Positions 1 to 11,523 are shown, counted from the first letter of the stretch. The stretch is 64,000 nt of DNA from Rothia endophytica (GCF_928381505.1 NZ_CAKMSJ010000004.1:124001-188000), one strand, 5' to 3'. Made by a program: numbers and translations. Notes: generated by a model from the letters alone, not told the origin.

Positions 1-48
1 CGTTGATGCCAATTGATGAAACTGCCCTAGGGCCTCGCTTCTCCGGCT

Positions 49-1038
49 CTACTGGCCTGTACCGCGTCGTGAGAGACCACCGGTCAATCGTCGTGCGATT
101 TTTCTTGGGTTCATGCGGCTTAGCTGCTGGTTGAGGTGGGCATTTTGCCGTTCGAGCTCTGTGATACGTTGCTCTAGCGCCCCCAGCAAATGCTGGTTAC
201 GTTCGGCTACTTCTAGCACCCGGTGCACAGCGTCCTGAACCTCGTTGGCAAGGTGGGCCTGGTAGAGGTAGGGGCCCGGGTGGCCACCTGCTGCGAGGTC
301 CTCACGGATAGCTTCTGCTCGCACCTTGGAATCGTAGGCGGTGTGCAGATTTTGCCCGGCGTAAACCGAGTTAGCGTTAGCGCCGGTGGCCTCTACACGC
401 TTCGACCAGTGGGCTAGATTTTCCTTAATGAAAACCACTTCGTGGGCGGACGCCACCCGTACGTTGAACTCCCAGTCACCCACCACAGGCAGAGACTCAT
501 TGTAGTAACCCAGAGTGTCGTGGAGTTCCCGGCGGTAGAGAATGCTGATGGGCACCGCGCGGTTGATGCGGAAGAAATCCTGAATGCTCATCCATTCGAG
601 GTAGCCCCAGAAAGGTACGGAGTCGATAAATTCAAAGCCATCATCGGTGATGCGTTCGAAGTATTCGTCGGTGCGGACCACGCTCATGGCAGCGCCGGTT
701 TCGACCAGGGTGCGCACGCTGGTTTCAAGAAAGGTAGGTTCCCAGAGATCGTCATCATCGTGCACCGCAATAAAAGTGCTGTTAGTTGCGTGGATGCCTG
801 CGTTGGTTGCGGCTTCCATGCCGGTTGACTCGGGTCGGTGTAAGACCCGAACTTTGCTGCGGAACTCAGCAGGTTGTTCTGCTAGGAGGGTATCGACTAC
901 CCCTGCATCGCCGCCGTCGTTGACCAGCGCAACGGTGTAGTCAGTGAAGGTTTGCTCCGCGATATTAGAGAGAGCACGCGCTAGGAAAACTGGGCGGTCC
1001 TTGGTTCGGACGATGATGGCGACAGAGGGGGTATTCAT
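49..1038 (-). CDS. Family 2 glycosyltransferase
   Basis: Predicted cytoplasmic GT-A fold glycosyltransferase of about 329 residues, probably adding sugars to a cell-surface glycan. The first 30 residues carry the GT2 opening strand (AIIVRTKDRP followed by LARAL). A nucleotide-sugar and metal-binding acidic cluster, HDDDDLW, lies near residue 95. A VGDWEFNVR segment further on fits the catalytic region of GT2 enzymes. The C-terminal 45 residues are rich in Glu, Gln and Arg in a heptad-like pattern and probably form a coiled coil. I chose the ATG at 1038; a GTG three codons upstream is possible, and neither has a strong Shine-Dalgarno. It lies downstream of the SLH protease, separated from it by a terminator. 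The donor and acceptor sugars cannot be told from the sequence. Confidence 0.8.
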   Translation of the reverse strand: MNTPSVAIIVRTKDRPVFLARALSNIAEQTFTDYTVALVNDGGDAGVVDTLLAEQPAEFRSKVRVLHRPESTGMEAATNAGIHATNSTFIAVHDDDDLWEPTFLETSVRTLVETGAAMSVVRTDEYFERITDDGFEFIDSVPFWGYLEWMSIQDFFRINRAVPISILYRRELHDTLGYYNESLPVVGDWEFNVRVASAHEVVFIKENLAHWSKRVEATGANANSVYAGQNLHTAYDSKVRAEAIREDLAAGGHPGPYLYQAHLANEVQDAVHRVLEVAERNQHLLGALEQRITELERQNAHLNQQLSRMNPRKIARRLTGGLSRRGTGQ

Positions 1039-1136
1039 GGGCCTCACGATAACTAAATTCGGGAAGGTGACGTCTTAGAACCATCGTAGCGTGTGCGAAT
1101 CGAAAGCAGAATTGGAATGCTCGGGAGGCAAGAAAA

Positions 1137-1164
1137 GTGCCCCCGATGTTGAAATCGGGGGCAC
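1137..1164 (-). terminator. Rho-independent terminator of the SLH protease gene
   Basis: A perfect 11-bp stem (GTGCCCCCGAT) with a 6-nt loop. Read on the minus strand it is followed by TTTTCTT, so it should terminate transcripts of the protease gene ending at 1204. Confidence 0.85.
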
Positions 1165-1203
1165 CATTTCTACCTACATTCGAGCCTTGTGTCAGCTATT
1201 TCT

Positions 1204-4200
1204 TTACTTGCTGAGCACGTTTGCATCGTAACGGTAGAGGAAGGCTGCCATCGCACCACGCTCAATGGGGGTACTCGGGCGGAAGGTGCCGTCATCCCAA
1301 CCGTTGGTGATGTTCTGTTCTGCCAACCAGCTGATTTCCTTGTAGAACTGGCGGTTGGTGGGAACATCGTTGAACTGTGATTTGGTGGGTGCGGTGTAAG
1401 CCGGTGACCCTGCCATGCGGTAGAAGAAGGCTGCCATCGCGTCACGGTTCACGGGTTCGCTGGGGCGGAAGGTGCCGTCATCCCAGCCGGTGGTGATACC
1501 CTGCTCAGCCAACCAGCTGATTTCTTTGTAGAACGGGTGATCGGTGGGAACATCCTTGAATCGTGATTCGGTGGGTGCGGTGTAAGCCGGTGACCCTGCC
1601 ATGCGGTAGAAGAAGGCTGCCATCGCGCCGCGCTCTACTGACTTGTTGGGGCGGAAGGTGCCATCGGACCAGCCGGTGGTGATACCGCGTGTTGCAAGCC
1701 AGTTGATCTCGTTGTAGAACGGGTGATCAGAGGGGACATCAGTGAAGCGGGGGTTCATTACGGTGGGAGCTGACGGGCTGTTCTGTACGTCTACTACCTG
1801 TGCCTTATTGCCTACAACACCCTTGTTGATACCTGAGAGGTCGCCGGTTGAGTTGTGCATGTGCAAGAAGAGAGCACGGGTTGAGTCGCTTGAGGTCCGG
1901 ATCGCGGTAATTTCGGTGTCCGGAGCATCGATGAAGAGCGAATCAGTTAGCTTTTGGTTAGAGAAGAAAGACAGTGCGGGATTGTAGGGGTTGTACTTGA
2001 TCCAGTCGGTGCTTTCGATGACTTCATCGTTGGCGATGCCGTGTACCTTGTAGCTGAGGCTCTGAGCCTGAGCGGGAGTCAGGTTCAGTGCGTTCAGTGA
2101 GATAGGGAGAACAGCGGCGTTGGTGTCGAGGATGTTGGTGTCAACATCACCGAAAGCGCCGTTGAGGGGCTGGCTGTCAACGGGGCTCCAGGAGCCGTTA
2201 TCCATGCGACGCAGCAGGTTGACGACAGGGTAGTCAACACCGGTGATGCGGGTGGTTACAGCAGTAAAGTCAGGTACACCGTCGTTGTTCACGTCGATGC
2301 TTGCTTCAAACGCTACAGAGGGGGTCATGGTTTCCCAGTTGCCCCAGGTCGACAGACCAATGTTCAACATAGCGCCGGCAGGGATGCCGTTCTGAACTCC
2401 ACCGAGTTCACGAATGGTGGAGTTGGCACCAACGTACTGCAAGTCAACTGCTTGGAAAGAGGGCTGACCGAGCTTGCCGGTGGGGATTCGGGCGCTTTCA
2501 GCACCGAGCTGGAAGGCACCCAGTCCTGATACGTACCCGTTCTGGTTCAGAGCTGTACCTGAGAGTTTGACCTTTTCCTGAGCGGAGGTAGCGCCAAAGT
2601 GGATAGCCTCGGCCTTCATCTCTGAAACGGGCTTAGGAGCAGCCTGTACAGGAACGCGCAGGGTGGTCTCACCGTCAGAAAGAATCATGCGGGTTGACAG
2701 GGTAGCCAGGTACTGGCGAGCAATACCGCGGTGTTCCTCGAGCTGAGCAGGGTCCCTGGTCTTCGCCAGTTCAGCGCCGTTAGTGGTTGCGGTAACGGTG
2801 AAAGTAGCCTTCGAGTTAGCTGCAACAGTAACGTTGGCCGGTGCGGACAGCTCTACGCCCTGTAGGGAGGAGCTGTCGTTGAAGTTAATGGCGAAGGTGC
2901 GATCCTGATCGCCACGGTTATCAACGGTGAAGTTGCGGGTCTGTGTGAGGACATCACCGGTAGCAACCTCGGTTACACCGAAGCTCGATGAAACCTGCTC
3001 AGCGCGATCAGCGTTGTAGAGCAGAACATCTGAGTTCACAGCCTGCAGGGCATCAACACGGCCTGCACCAACACGTTCTACCGAGTAGGTGTTGCCCTTC
3101 AGATCCTTGGGATCGTGGTTAGCCGAGTTCATGATCGCTGCTTTGAGTGAGGCAGGCGAGTAGTTGGGGTGAGCCTCAAGCACGAGAGCTGCAATACCGG
3201 CGACGTGAGGAGCTGCCATGGAGGTACCGGTCATCACGGCAGGCTGTGTGCCGCCGCCAGCTGCAACTGACTTGATGGAGGTGCCGGGGGCTGCAACGTC
3301 GGGCTTAGTGAAACCTGCTGAACCGTGCTGACCGCGAGCGGTCGAGGGGTTAGCGTTATCATGCTGTCCGGTTTCAAGGAGGGCAGCGCCGATCATCTCG
3401 GGGTCAAGCTTAATTTTCAGGGTGCCGGCTTCAGCAGCGGGACGAGCCTTTTCGGCGTCCGTAGCAGTCAAGCGAACACCGGGGATGCCTGCGTTACCAG
3501 CAATACCCGAGTCTTCCTTTACAACCTGGGAGGCCAGGACGACGCCCTTAGCGCCAGCCTTCTCGATGTTGTTGAAGCGAACTGCTGAGCCGCAGGGGAA
3601 GTCACCGGTTTCATCTGACCAGTCGATGAAGACCCACTTGCCAGCGAAGTTAGTGTCTGCCGGGTAGGCGTCACAAGCGTAGGGGTTTTCAGCGGTGGTT
3701 GCTACGACCTCGCCGGTGAGCTGCTCTTCGGTGGCGGTGTTGTAGTTGAAGTTGACGCTGTAGTCGCCGACAACGGGGCCTGCGATATCAGCGGGTGCAA
3801 GGATTTCAGCACCATCTGCGTAGCCCTTGGAGCCAATGGTGTTAGCAACGGTGAGGGATGAGATGGTGTTACCGGGAGTGCCCAGTACAGAGTAGGTATC
3901 ACCCTGACCGCCAAAGCCATTAGCGTTACCGGCTGCGGTAACGGTAAGAACACCGTTGCGGTAGAGCGAATCCATGATGATGTTGTCAGGGTCATCAATG
4001 GGGCCGAAGTCTGAGCCCAGTGAAAGGTTGACGATGTCAACGCGGTCTGAGTAGTCGCCGTCACCGTTGGGGTCGAGGGAGCGATCAAGGGCTTGACCGG
4101 TGAGGTTGGTTGAGCCTTCACAGCCGAAGACGCGCAGGCCCACTATCTGAGCTTCGGGTGCTGAACCGGGGCCAATCTGCATCTTCTGAACATCTTCTGA

Positions 4201-5112
4201 GGTCAGCTTAGAGTAGTCCCCGTCAAAGGTGCTTCCATCAGCGTTGGTGCCGTAGGCTGCTGCAGTGCCGGCTACGTGGCTACCGTGACCTGCCTCTGCG
4301 CAGTCCAGGGGGTTGCTATCGGGTGAAGGGACGTTCTTGGTGGGATCAGAGGCGTTGTAGTCATCACCTGCGAGGTCATAACCGCCAATAAACTTTTCGG
4401 GGTTATAAAGGCCGCTATCGGCTGAAGGCATTTCAGACATTGCCTGAGCCTCTTGGTATGCTTCATCGGTGCCGGGGCCACCAAAGGCTGAGTGGGTGTA
4501 ATCGACACCGGTGTCTACTACAGAAATGGTGACACCCTTACCGGTTTTGCCGGTGTTGACCCAGGTTGCTAGTGCTGCGGTATCAATGTCTGATGTGCCG
4601 TTGACTCGTTCCTTGGGAATAATACGTGAGATGCGCTCAACGTCGTTGCGTTCGGCAAGTTTGCGCAGGGACTCCGCATCGCCCTGAAGAGCGACGCCTC
4701 GTACCGAGTTATAGGTGGTATAAATGACGTCAGAACCTGATTCGCCGGCCACCTGAGCTGCCTGAGATTCAACGGCGCTTTGAATGCTGCGAACCTGCGA
4801 AGCGGTATCAACCGGGTCTGATGTCCCGTCGAGGACGCTCCTAGGCTGTGTAGCTTCGTAGGCACCCTGGCCCTTGAACTGCACGAAAACAGCAACGGGG
4901 CCCTCTGCGTCATCGAGGTTAGAGCTAACCTTCTGACCGTCAGAATTTGAGAGTAGGGCATCTTGGAGGGATGATACTGGTGCGAGATTTGCATCTGCAT
5001 CGGTTGTTGCATGTGCGGTGGGTAGGACGGTGAGAGGGAGAGCGAGAGCCAGCCCTAGCGTCGTTACCGCGCATGAACGAAGAGCTCGCTGACGCGAGTT
5101 TGTTTCTTTCAT
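1204..5112 (-). CDS. Secreted subtilisin-like serine protease with PA domain and three C-terminal SLH repeats
   Basis: A 1302-residue extracellular S8-family protease. Residues 1-35 form a Sec-type signal peptide (basic start, hydrophobic core, PTAHA cleavage site). A propeptide-like region follows to about 170. The catalytic triad is visible as Asp200 (VVDTGVDYTH), His276 (GHGSHVAGT) and Ser631 (TGTSMAAPHVAG), with oxyanion Asn396 (AAGNANG). A protease-associated insert occupies roughly 440-575 between Asn and Ser. Beta-rich domains follow. From 1122 to the end are three S-layer-homology repeats of about 62 residues, each with FxDVP, GWxDGTFRP and MAAFxYR signatures. SLH domains bind pyruvylated secondary wall polymers, so the enzyme is probably wall-anchored. 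The start is supported by AGAAGGA upstream. Natural substrates are unknown. Confidence 0.93.
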   Translation of the reverse strand: MKETNSRQRALRSCAVTTLGLALALPLTVLPTAHATTDADANLAPVSSLQDALLSNSDGQKVSSNLDDAEGPVAVFVQFKGQGAYEATQPRSVLDGTSDPVDTASQVRSIQSAVESQAAQVAGESGSDVIYTTYNSVRGVALQGDAESLRKLAERNDVERISRIIPKERVNGTSDIDTAALATWVNTGKTGKGVTISVVDTGVDYTHSAFGGPGTDEAYQEAQAMSEMPSADSGLYNPEKFIGGYDLAGDDYNASDPTKNVPSPDSNPLDCAEAGHGSHVAGTAAAYGTNADGSTFDGDYSKLTSEDVQKMQIGPGSAPEAQIVGLRVFGCEGSTNLTGQALDRSLDPNGDGDYSDRVDIVNLSLGSDFGPIDDPDNIIMDSLYRNGVLTVTAAGNANGFGGQGDTYSVLGTPGNTISSLTVANTIGSKGYADGAEILAPADIAGPVVGDYSVNFNYNTATEEQLTGEVVATTAENPYACDAYPADTNFAGKWVFIDWSDETGDFPCGSAVRFNNIEKAGAKGVVLASQVVKEDSGIAGNAGIPGVRLTATDAEKARPAAEAGTLKIKLDPEMIGAALLETGQHDNANPSTARGQHGSAGFTKPDVAAPGTSIKSVAAGGGTQPAVMTGTSMAAPHVAGIAALVLEAHPNYSPASLKAAIMNSANHDPKDLKGNTYSVERVGAGRVDALQAVNSDVLLYNADRAEQVSSSFGVTEVATGDVLTQTRNFTVDNRGDQDRTFAINFNDSSSLQGVELSAPANVTVAANSKATFTVTATTNGAELAKTRDPAQLEEHRGIARQYLATLSTRMILSDGETTLRVPVQAAPKPVSEMKAEAIHFGATSAQEKVKLSGTALNQNGYVSGLGAFQLGAESARIPTGKLGQPSFQAVDLQYVGANSTIRELGGVQNGIPAGAMLNIGLSTWGNWETMTPSVAFEASIDVNNDGVPDFTAVTTRITGVDYPVVNLLRRMDNGSWSPVDSQPLNGAFGDVDTNILDTNAAVLPISLNALNLTPAQAQSLSYKVHGIANDEVIESTDWIKYNPYNPALSFFSNQKLTDSLFIDAPDTEITAIRTSSDSTRALFLHMHNSTGDLSGINKGVVGNKAQVVDVQNSPSAPTVMNPRFTDVPSDHPFYNEINWLATRGITTGWSDGTFRPNKSVERGAMAAFFYRMAGSPAYTAPTESRFKDVPTDHPFYKEISWLAEQGITTGWDDGTFRPSEPVNRDAMAAFFYRMAGSPAYTAPTKSQFNDVPTNRQFYKEISWLAEQNITNGWDDGTFRPSTPIERGAMAAFLYRYDANVLSK
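1384..1626. repeat. 57-bp identical repeat inside the SLH coding region
   Basis: Positions 1384-1440 and 1570-1626 are identical over 57 bp with a spacing of 186 bp, exactly one SLH repeat (62 codons). This marks a recent duplication or ongoing gene conversion between SLH units. Confidence 0.85.
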
Positions 5113-6705
<1,593 letters not shown>

Positions 6706-6725
6706 ACAGCTTCGTCGAAGTCACT

Positions 6726-6790
6726 AAAAGACCGCCATGGTGGGCTCAGTAGCTGGTGGAAACAGTTACGCCGCGTCATTGGCGGTCTTA
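6726..6790 (+). terminator. Possible terminator after purA
   Basis: An inverted repeat of about 10 bp (AAGACCGCCA at 6727-6736 paired with TGGCGGTCTT at 6780-6789) closes a long loop of over 40 nt and is followed by a T-rich stretch. The large loop makes this only a tentative terminator. Confidence 0.4.
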
Positions 6791-6844
6791 TCTTCTGTCA
6801 TTAATTGAAATCTGCAGCTCACGGTTCGGAATGAGGTATATCAC

Positions 6845-9154
6845 GTGCCAAAGGTCCTAATTCTTGCGGATCTTGGGCAAGAAAATTACCACGTCGGTGA
6901 TGAGGCCATGGGTATCGCTGCCCAAGTAGCTCTAGAAGAGCGAGGTTTTGAAACCTATATCGCTACTCGTTCTACCGATCACTCCCGCGCCTACATTCGC
7001 TCTGCCCAAGGTTATATCGAGACCCTGGTTTTTCCGGGTGAGCCTGCTCGCCGTGAAGAATATCTTGAAGAGGTGCGAGCCTGTCTGAGTGGTGCCCGAG
7101 TGGCGCGGGAGATTTCCGAGTTCATACATCATGTTTCTGCCATGGATGGCATTCTGATAGCTGGTGGCGGAAACATGAACTCTGTCTTCGGTTGGCTTCT
7201 GTATGAGCGGGCAGCCTATGCTTTGGTGGCAGAGCATTTCGGGATTCCTCTAGTGATTTCAGGGCAGTCTATTGGCCCTGTTCTGACCGACCGGGACGAA
7301 CGTACCCTGGCGGAGCTTCTTAGCGTTGCACAGCTGGTCGGTATGCGCGAGCAGACCTCCTTCGACCGAGTGCGTGCGCTAGGAATAGATGTGAGACATT
7401 GCGTGGATGACGCGACTTTCTACTCGGTAGGTCAGCGGAACCTTCCCCACGCCCCGGATTTTACGCTCCCCAGCGACTATATCTGTGCCACCTTCACCAA
7501 CTTGAGTGACTCTGAAGTGCAAACAATCGCTGTGCTGTTGGATGATATTTACCGAAGGTATGGGTTTACCACCGTGCTGGTGCAACATAAGGGTATGCCC
7601 GGGGAAGCCCTTGACGACATTATTGTTGCACGGCGCATCGCTGAGTGGATGACCTCACCCTGCCTGGTGCTTCCTATCCTGCACGCAGATTCTACGGTAG
7701 CGATACACCAAGGCGCTCACCTCAACTTTTCTAACCGTTACCACCCCGGTGTTTTCTCTCTGGCAGCTGGTGTTCCATATGTTGCGCTCATACCGGATGC
7801 ATTCACCGATATACGGATAGCGGGCTTGATGGCCCACTACGGTGTTGAGGGTTTTGCTGTGTCGCAAGAGCTTATCGCTGAGGTTGCTGGTCAAGCTCTC
7901 ACTGAAGCGATTGAACGTCGTGAAGATATTACTGCTCACCTACAATCTCGTTCGCGTGAGCTGGCCATTTTCTCCGTTTCCTGGTGGGACGCTGTTGCCA
8001 GCGAGCTTCGGGGGCAACGTGCTTCCGTGGGTCTGATGGATCTCGGCCCTGCTCCCACCTTTGAGGTGGGGGATTGGTCGGAGCAGAACACTGCCCGCAG
8101 GGCCAAAGTAGCCCAGGTTTCACTGAGCGAGACGTTGGCGCATGCTCACCATGACAGGGAACGGTCCTGGGCGGACTACCGCGCTGCCCACCCTACTGCA
8201 AGGGTGCCAGGTCAGCCTCTAGTCAGCGTTATTATTCCTGCCTACAATGCCGCCCACACCATTGGTGACCAGCTGGAATGCCTATCACGCCAAAAGTCAG
8301 CACCCAACTTTGAAGTGATTATCAGTGATAACGGCAGCACAGATGAGTTGGTAACGGCGGTTGAACCGTATTGGAATCGGCTCAACGTGCGCATCGTGGA
8401 TTCTTCTCAGATTCAGGGGGTTTCCCACGCCCGGAACGTGGGGATTCAAGAATCGCAGTGCGATTTTATTATGATTTGTGATGCTGATGATTTCGTATCC
8501 CAGGGGTGGGTGCGTGCGATGTATGATGCAATGTGCACCTATCCCGATGCCTACGTGCTAGGTCAATACCTCTATATCAGTGACGAAGGGGGGCTGAGGC
8601 TGCAGCACCCCGAGGTGCAGCGGCTATTCACTGAACCTAAATGGCAGGACGTCTTTATTCAGGACCCTGACCCTTCTGCCCCCATTGAAACTCACTTCTT
8701 CATCGGTGGGGGGTCTTTAGCGTTTCGCAGGGAGGCAGGGCTTCAGCTGAGAGGCTTCGATTCCTCCTACACCCGGGGCGGGGATGATTGGGATTTCTTT
8801 GCCCGCGCTCGCTTAGCAGGTATGCGACAGGTAGAAGCCTACGGGGCAGCAATTGCCTATAGAATTTCACACAGCCCGGCTCAACAGCTGAAACGTCAAC
8901 GCTTCTACGGTCTCAATGATGTGCTGGTGACACGCCGTTTCCCTGCGCAGGTGCAGACAGATACCTCGGTCATCAAGCAGATGCCCGTTCTGCTCAAAAC
9001 TCCCTACCGTCTGGCTCGTTATCGCGACCTAGAGACAAGGGTGAAGATTTTCAGTGACCTGGGGTATGCCCTGGGCATCCTTCAGGGCACCATCCTCTAC
9101 AGAGCTTTACGTCGGATTCCTCGCCCGGTGCTCATGAAGGAAAATCAACCCTAG
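6845..9154 (+). CDS. Two-domain polysaccharide pyruvyltransferase and family 2 glycosyltransferase
   Basis: A 769-residue protein joining two enzymes of surface-glycan synthesis. Residues 1 to about 375 match the polysaccharide pyruvyltransferase (CsaB/WcaK-like) fold: an N-terminal NYHVGDEAM strand, GGGNMNSVFGW, the SGQSIGP turn, and a late RYHPGVFSLAAGVPYVAL segment. From about 458 a GT2 domain begins (VSVIIPAYNAA), with DNGST, the metal-binding CDADD and GGDDWDF motifs. It is preceded by a linker rich in charged residues. The GTG start follows TGAGGT. A gene putting ketal pyruvate on a glycan fits the nearby SLH-domain protease, because SLH domains bind pyruvylated wall polymer. That link is inference. 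The two domains could act on the same repeating unit. Confidence 0.85.
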   Translation: MPKVLILADLGQENYHVGDEAMGIAAQVALEERGFETYIATRSTDHSRAYIRSAQGYIETLVFPGEPARREEYLEEVRACLSGARVAREISEFIHHVSAMDGILIAGGGNMNSVFGWLLYERAAYALVAEHFGIPLVISGQSIGPVLTDRDERTLAELLSVAQLVGMREQTSFDRVRALGIDVRHCVDDATFYSVGQRNLPHAPDFTLPSDYICATFTNLSDSEVQTIAVLLDDIYRRYGFTTVLVQHKGMPGEALDDIIVARRIAEWMTSPCLVLPILHADSTVAIHQGAHLNFSNRYHPGVFSLAAGVPYVALIPDAFTDIRIAGLMAHYGVEGFAVSQELIAEVAGQALTEAIERREDITAHLQSRSRELAIFSVSWWDAVASELRGQRASVGLMDLGPAPTFEVGDWSEQNTARRAKVAQVSLSETLAHAHHDRERSWADYRAAHPTARVPGQPLVSVIIPAYNAAHTIGDQLECLSRQKSAPNFEVIISDNGSTDELVTAVEPYWNRLNVRIVDSSQIQGVSHARNVGIQESQCDFIMICDADDFVSQGWVRAMYDAMCTYPDAYVLGQYLYISDEGGLRLQHPEVQRLFTEPKWQDVFIQDPDPSAPIETHFFIGGGSLAFRREAGLQLRGFDSSYTRGGDDWDFFARARLAGMRQVEAYGAAIAYRISHSPAQQLKRQRFYGLNDVLVTRRFPAQVQTDTSVIKQMPVLLKTPYRLARYRDLETRVKIFSDLGYALGILQGTILYRALRRIPRPVLMKENQP

Positions 9155-9234
9155 TCTTCCTTGCTCAGTGGGGGCTCCTGCTATGTAGGCCGCTGACCCT
9201 GCCGCGCACTGCGTCCTGCCCTAAGATAGAAACC

Positions 9235-10248
9235 ATGCCTATTCTCCTGAATGTCCTCAACCCTGACGCCGGTGCTGCTCGACCTAGCGATTCGGTACAA
9301 CAGACCATCGATGCTTACCGGGCCGGTGAACAAGCCTTTATCGGGATCAGCAACCCCACAGATACTGACCTCGCCTGGCTCACTGACACCTTTGGCCTGC
9401 ACCGTCTGGCGGTTGAAGACTCTGAATTTGGTCACCAGCGCGCCAAAATGGAAAAATACGGTGATATCTACTTTATGGTGCTTAAGCCCACCGTCTATGT
9501 CGATGAACTCGAGGAAATCAGGTTCGGTGAGGCCCACGTCTTTGTTGGTCCACGCTTCGTAATCTGGCTTAATAAAGACTCCTTGCGCTCAGAAGTTCAC
9601 TCCCAAGAAGTCATGGAAGCCGCTTTCGCCCGTCTTGAAGACGAGCCCACCCCCATGAAATTCTTACACCAGCTCATGGATGGCCTAGTTGATGGTTATA
9701 TACCCGTAGTCGAGGGCCTAGAAAATGACGGGGACGAGATTGAAGACTCCCTCTTTGGAGATAATTATGAAGCCTCAGAAATCTCCCAGCGCATCTACGG
9801 GCTGCTCAATGAAGTCAGTGACTTCAAGCGCGCCGTCAAACCGGTGGCGCAGATGTTAGAGCTCATTATGGGCAGGCTCCGCACGCAAGCCAACGCGGGT
9901 GCCGAGCGGCAACAAGAAGAAACCCTGGAACTCCTGCGCCACTACCGCGATGTGCACGATCATGCGGTGCACGTGAGCGAGCGGGTGGATGACCTGTTCA
10001 CTTCCCTAGAAAATGCTCTGCAGGTCAATGCCACGATTGTTGCTGAACGTCAGAATGATGACATGAAGAAAATTTCAGCGTGGGCAGCTATCTTCGTTGC
10101 CCCTACCATCGTCGGGTCAATCTACGGCATGAACTTTGACGATATGCCCGAGCTCCACTGGACTTTTGGCTACCCCTTTGCGTTAGGGGTGATGGTGGCG
10201 GTTTCCCTGGGACTCTGGTTGGTTTTCAAAAAGAAAGAGTGGCTCTAA
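9235..10248 (+). CDS. corA: CorA-family magnesium/cobalt transporter
   Basis: Pentameric membrane channel for Mg2+ and related ions. The 337-residue protein has the CorA plan: a long soluble N-terminal domain, a charged helix with many Glu residues around 215-260, and two C-terminal membrane segments (about 278-297 and 309-330). The defining GMN selectivity motif (YGMNFDDMPEL) lies at about 298-300 at the end of the first membrane helix, and a basic KKKEWL tail follows the second. It is followed by a strong hairpin terminator and appears monocistronic. Confidence 0.95.
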   Translation: MPILLNVLNPDAGAARPSDSVQQTIDAYRAGEQAFIGISNPTDTDLAWLTDTFGLHRLAVEDSEFGHQRAKMEKYGDIYFMVLKPTVYVDELEEIRFGEAHVFVGPRFVIWLNKDSLRSEVHSQEVMEAAFARLEDEPTPMKFLHQLMDGLVDGYIPVVEGLENDGDEIEDSLFGDNYEASEISQRIYGLLNEVSDFKRAVKPVAQMLELIMGRLRTQANAGAERQQEETLELLRHYRDVHDHAVHVSERVDDLFTSLENALQVNATIVAERQNDDMKKISAWAAIFVAPTIVGSIYGMNFDDMPELHWTFGYPFALGVMVAVSLGLWLVFKKKEWL

Positions 10249-10259
10249 AACCTGCCAAT

Positions 10260-10290
10260 CCTCCCCGCGCAGTTTACCTGTGCGGGGAGG
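10260..10290. terminator. Hairpin between convergent corA and the sulfur operon
   Basis: A perfect 9-bp GC stem (CCTCCCCGC with GCGGGGAGG) and a 13-nt loop lie between the convergent gene ends at 10248 and 10306. It may serve both strands. Confidence 0.65.
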
Positions 10291-10305
10291 TCGCGTCTCT
10301 GCGTT

Positions 10306-11523
10306 TTACTGATAGGCGCTAGGAACAGGCAACTCATCGTTCAGCAGGTAGGTGCCCAGCTCCTTGCACTTATAGGCAACAGGGTCATGCAGGGTATGAG
10401 TGCGGACATCTCGCCAGTGTCGGTCTAACCCAAGTTCGGTCTTGGTGGCTCTTGCACCGGTCACATCAAAGACTCTCTGAGTGACCTCCAGGCTCACCTC
10501 GTGGGCAGTAATCTTGGCAGCCACAATATTCTCAGCAACCGCTGAGCGCTGCTCAAGAGTGATTCCCTTACCCTGGCTGATGAGCCAATCCAAGCTATCG
10601 GTCGCCTGCTGCACTAGAGCGCTCAGTGCCTGTAGTTTGCTGGCCAGCTCCCCATAGGTGCGCACAATATAGGGATCGTCTGTGGCTTTTTGTACATCAG
10701 CGTGAAACCAGGGCCGCGATGTATTGCGGGTGTACCCTACCGACTCAAGGAAGGCGCCCTCTGCCGCAGCCAGGTAGACCGTGCTAAAGAGCAATTGAAA
10801 ACCGAGGGTTGACAGGGTCTTATAGGCTTCCCGGTCAGCGTCTGTTGGTCCAACGTCGGCAATGACCGCTTCTTGGGCCACAAAAACGTTCCGGAACTCA
10901 ATGCTATTGGTTGCTGTCCCACGGGATCCCAAAACATCCCAGTCATCGTGCAGCACCACCCCATCCAAAGTGGTATCAACCAGCAGAGCAATGCGGTCCC
11001 CCTCAGCAGTGAAGACGCGGGCAAAAATTTGATCTGCCACCCTGCTACCGGTAGCAAAAGGCTTAACACCATTAATGATGTAGCCACCTTCTACCCGTTG
11101 TGCCTGCACCTGGCTCCCCTGAGGTGTGCCTGTGGACGAGAATAGCCAACGGTTGGTGATGCTGTCTGCTGCCAGTTGCTGAGCGCGCTCACCCTCAATA
11201 TCCAAGTAGGGGAAAACCTGAAAGAGGTAGTGGTACCCTAGGAGTTGCCCCGTTGAGTTATCAGCCCGGGCAATAATCTGAACCAGCTCAAAAGCCTCAT
11301 GCAGGTTTAGACCTTCACCGCCTAACGAGCGAGGGATGTTGAGGGGAAGAAGGCCGGAATCTTGCAGTATTTTCTTAGCAGCAAACGGCGGTAAATTAGC
11401 GCGGTCGCGCTTCACCACGTCTGCCCGCAGTTTCTCAGCGGTTGTATGGGCAACCTCCACCCAGTGCTTGTGGCTTGCCTTCCGCTGGACGGTGGTAAAA
11501 GTGGGCAAAATTGAAAGTGTCAT
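10306..11523 (-). CDS. SfnB/DszC-type acyl-CoA dehydrogenase-fold sulfur-acquisition oxidoreductase
   Basis: A 405-residue flavoprotein with the acyl-CoA dehydrogenase fold. Its features fit the SfnB/DszC branch, which acts on organosulfur compounds with FMN: an N-terminal helical domain with IPRSLGGEG, a central beta domain with FSSTGTPQGS and NGVKPFATGS, a GSRGTATNS turn, and a C-terminal helical bundle ending at DPVAYKCKELG. It is the last gene of a leftward operon with a MetQ-like binding protein, an LLM monooxygenase and a MetNI-like importer behind a SAM riboswitch. This suggests import and oxidative desulfurization of an organosulfur compound when methionine or SAM is scarce. The exact substrate is not evident. 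Confidence 0.8.
   Translation of the reverse strand: MTLSILPTFTTVQRKASHKHWVEVAHTTAEKLRADVVKRDRANLPPFAAKKILQDSGLLPLNIPRSLGGEGLNLHEAFELVQIIARADNSTGQLLGYHYLFQVFPYLDIEGERAQQLAADSITNRWLFSSTGTPQGSQVQAQRVEGGYIINGVKPFATGSRVADQIFARVFTAEGDRIALLVDTTLDGVVLHDDWDVLGSRGTATNSIEFRNVFVAQEAVIADVGPTDADREAYKTLSTLGFQLLFSTVYLAAAEGAFLESVGYTRNTSRPWFHADVQKATDDPYIVRTYGELASKLQALSALVQQATDSLDWLISQGKGITLEQRSAVAENIVAAKITAHEVSLEVTQRVFDVTGARATKTELGLDRHWRDVRTHTLHDPVAYKCKELGTYLLNDELPVPSAYQ

Noticed and set aside
4272..5012. Several minus-strand frames in other phases of the protease gene
   Set aside because: They overlap the conserved subtilase frame and are rich in Thr, Pro and Ser, as expected for out-of-frame translation.
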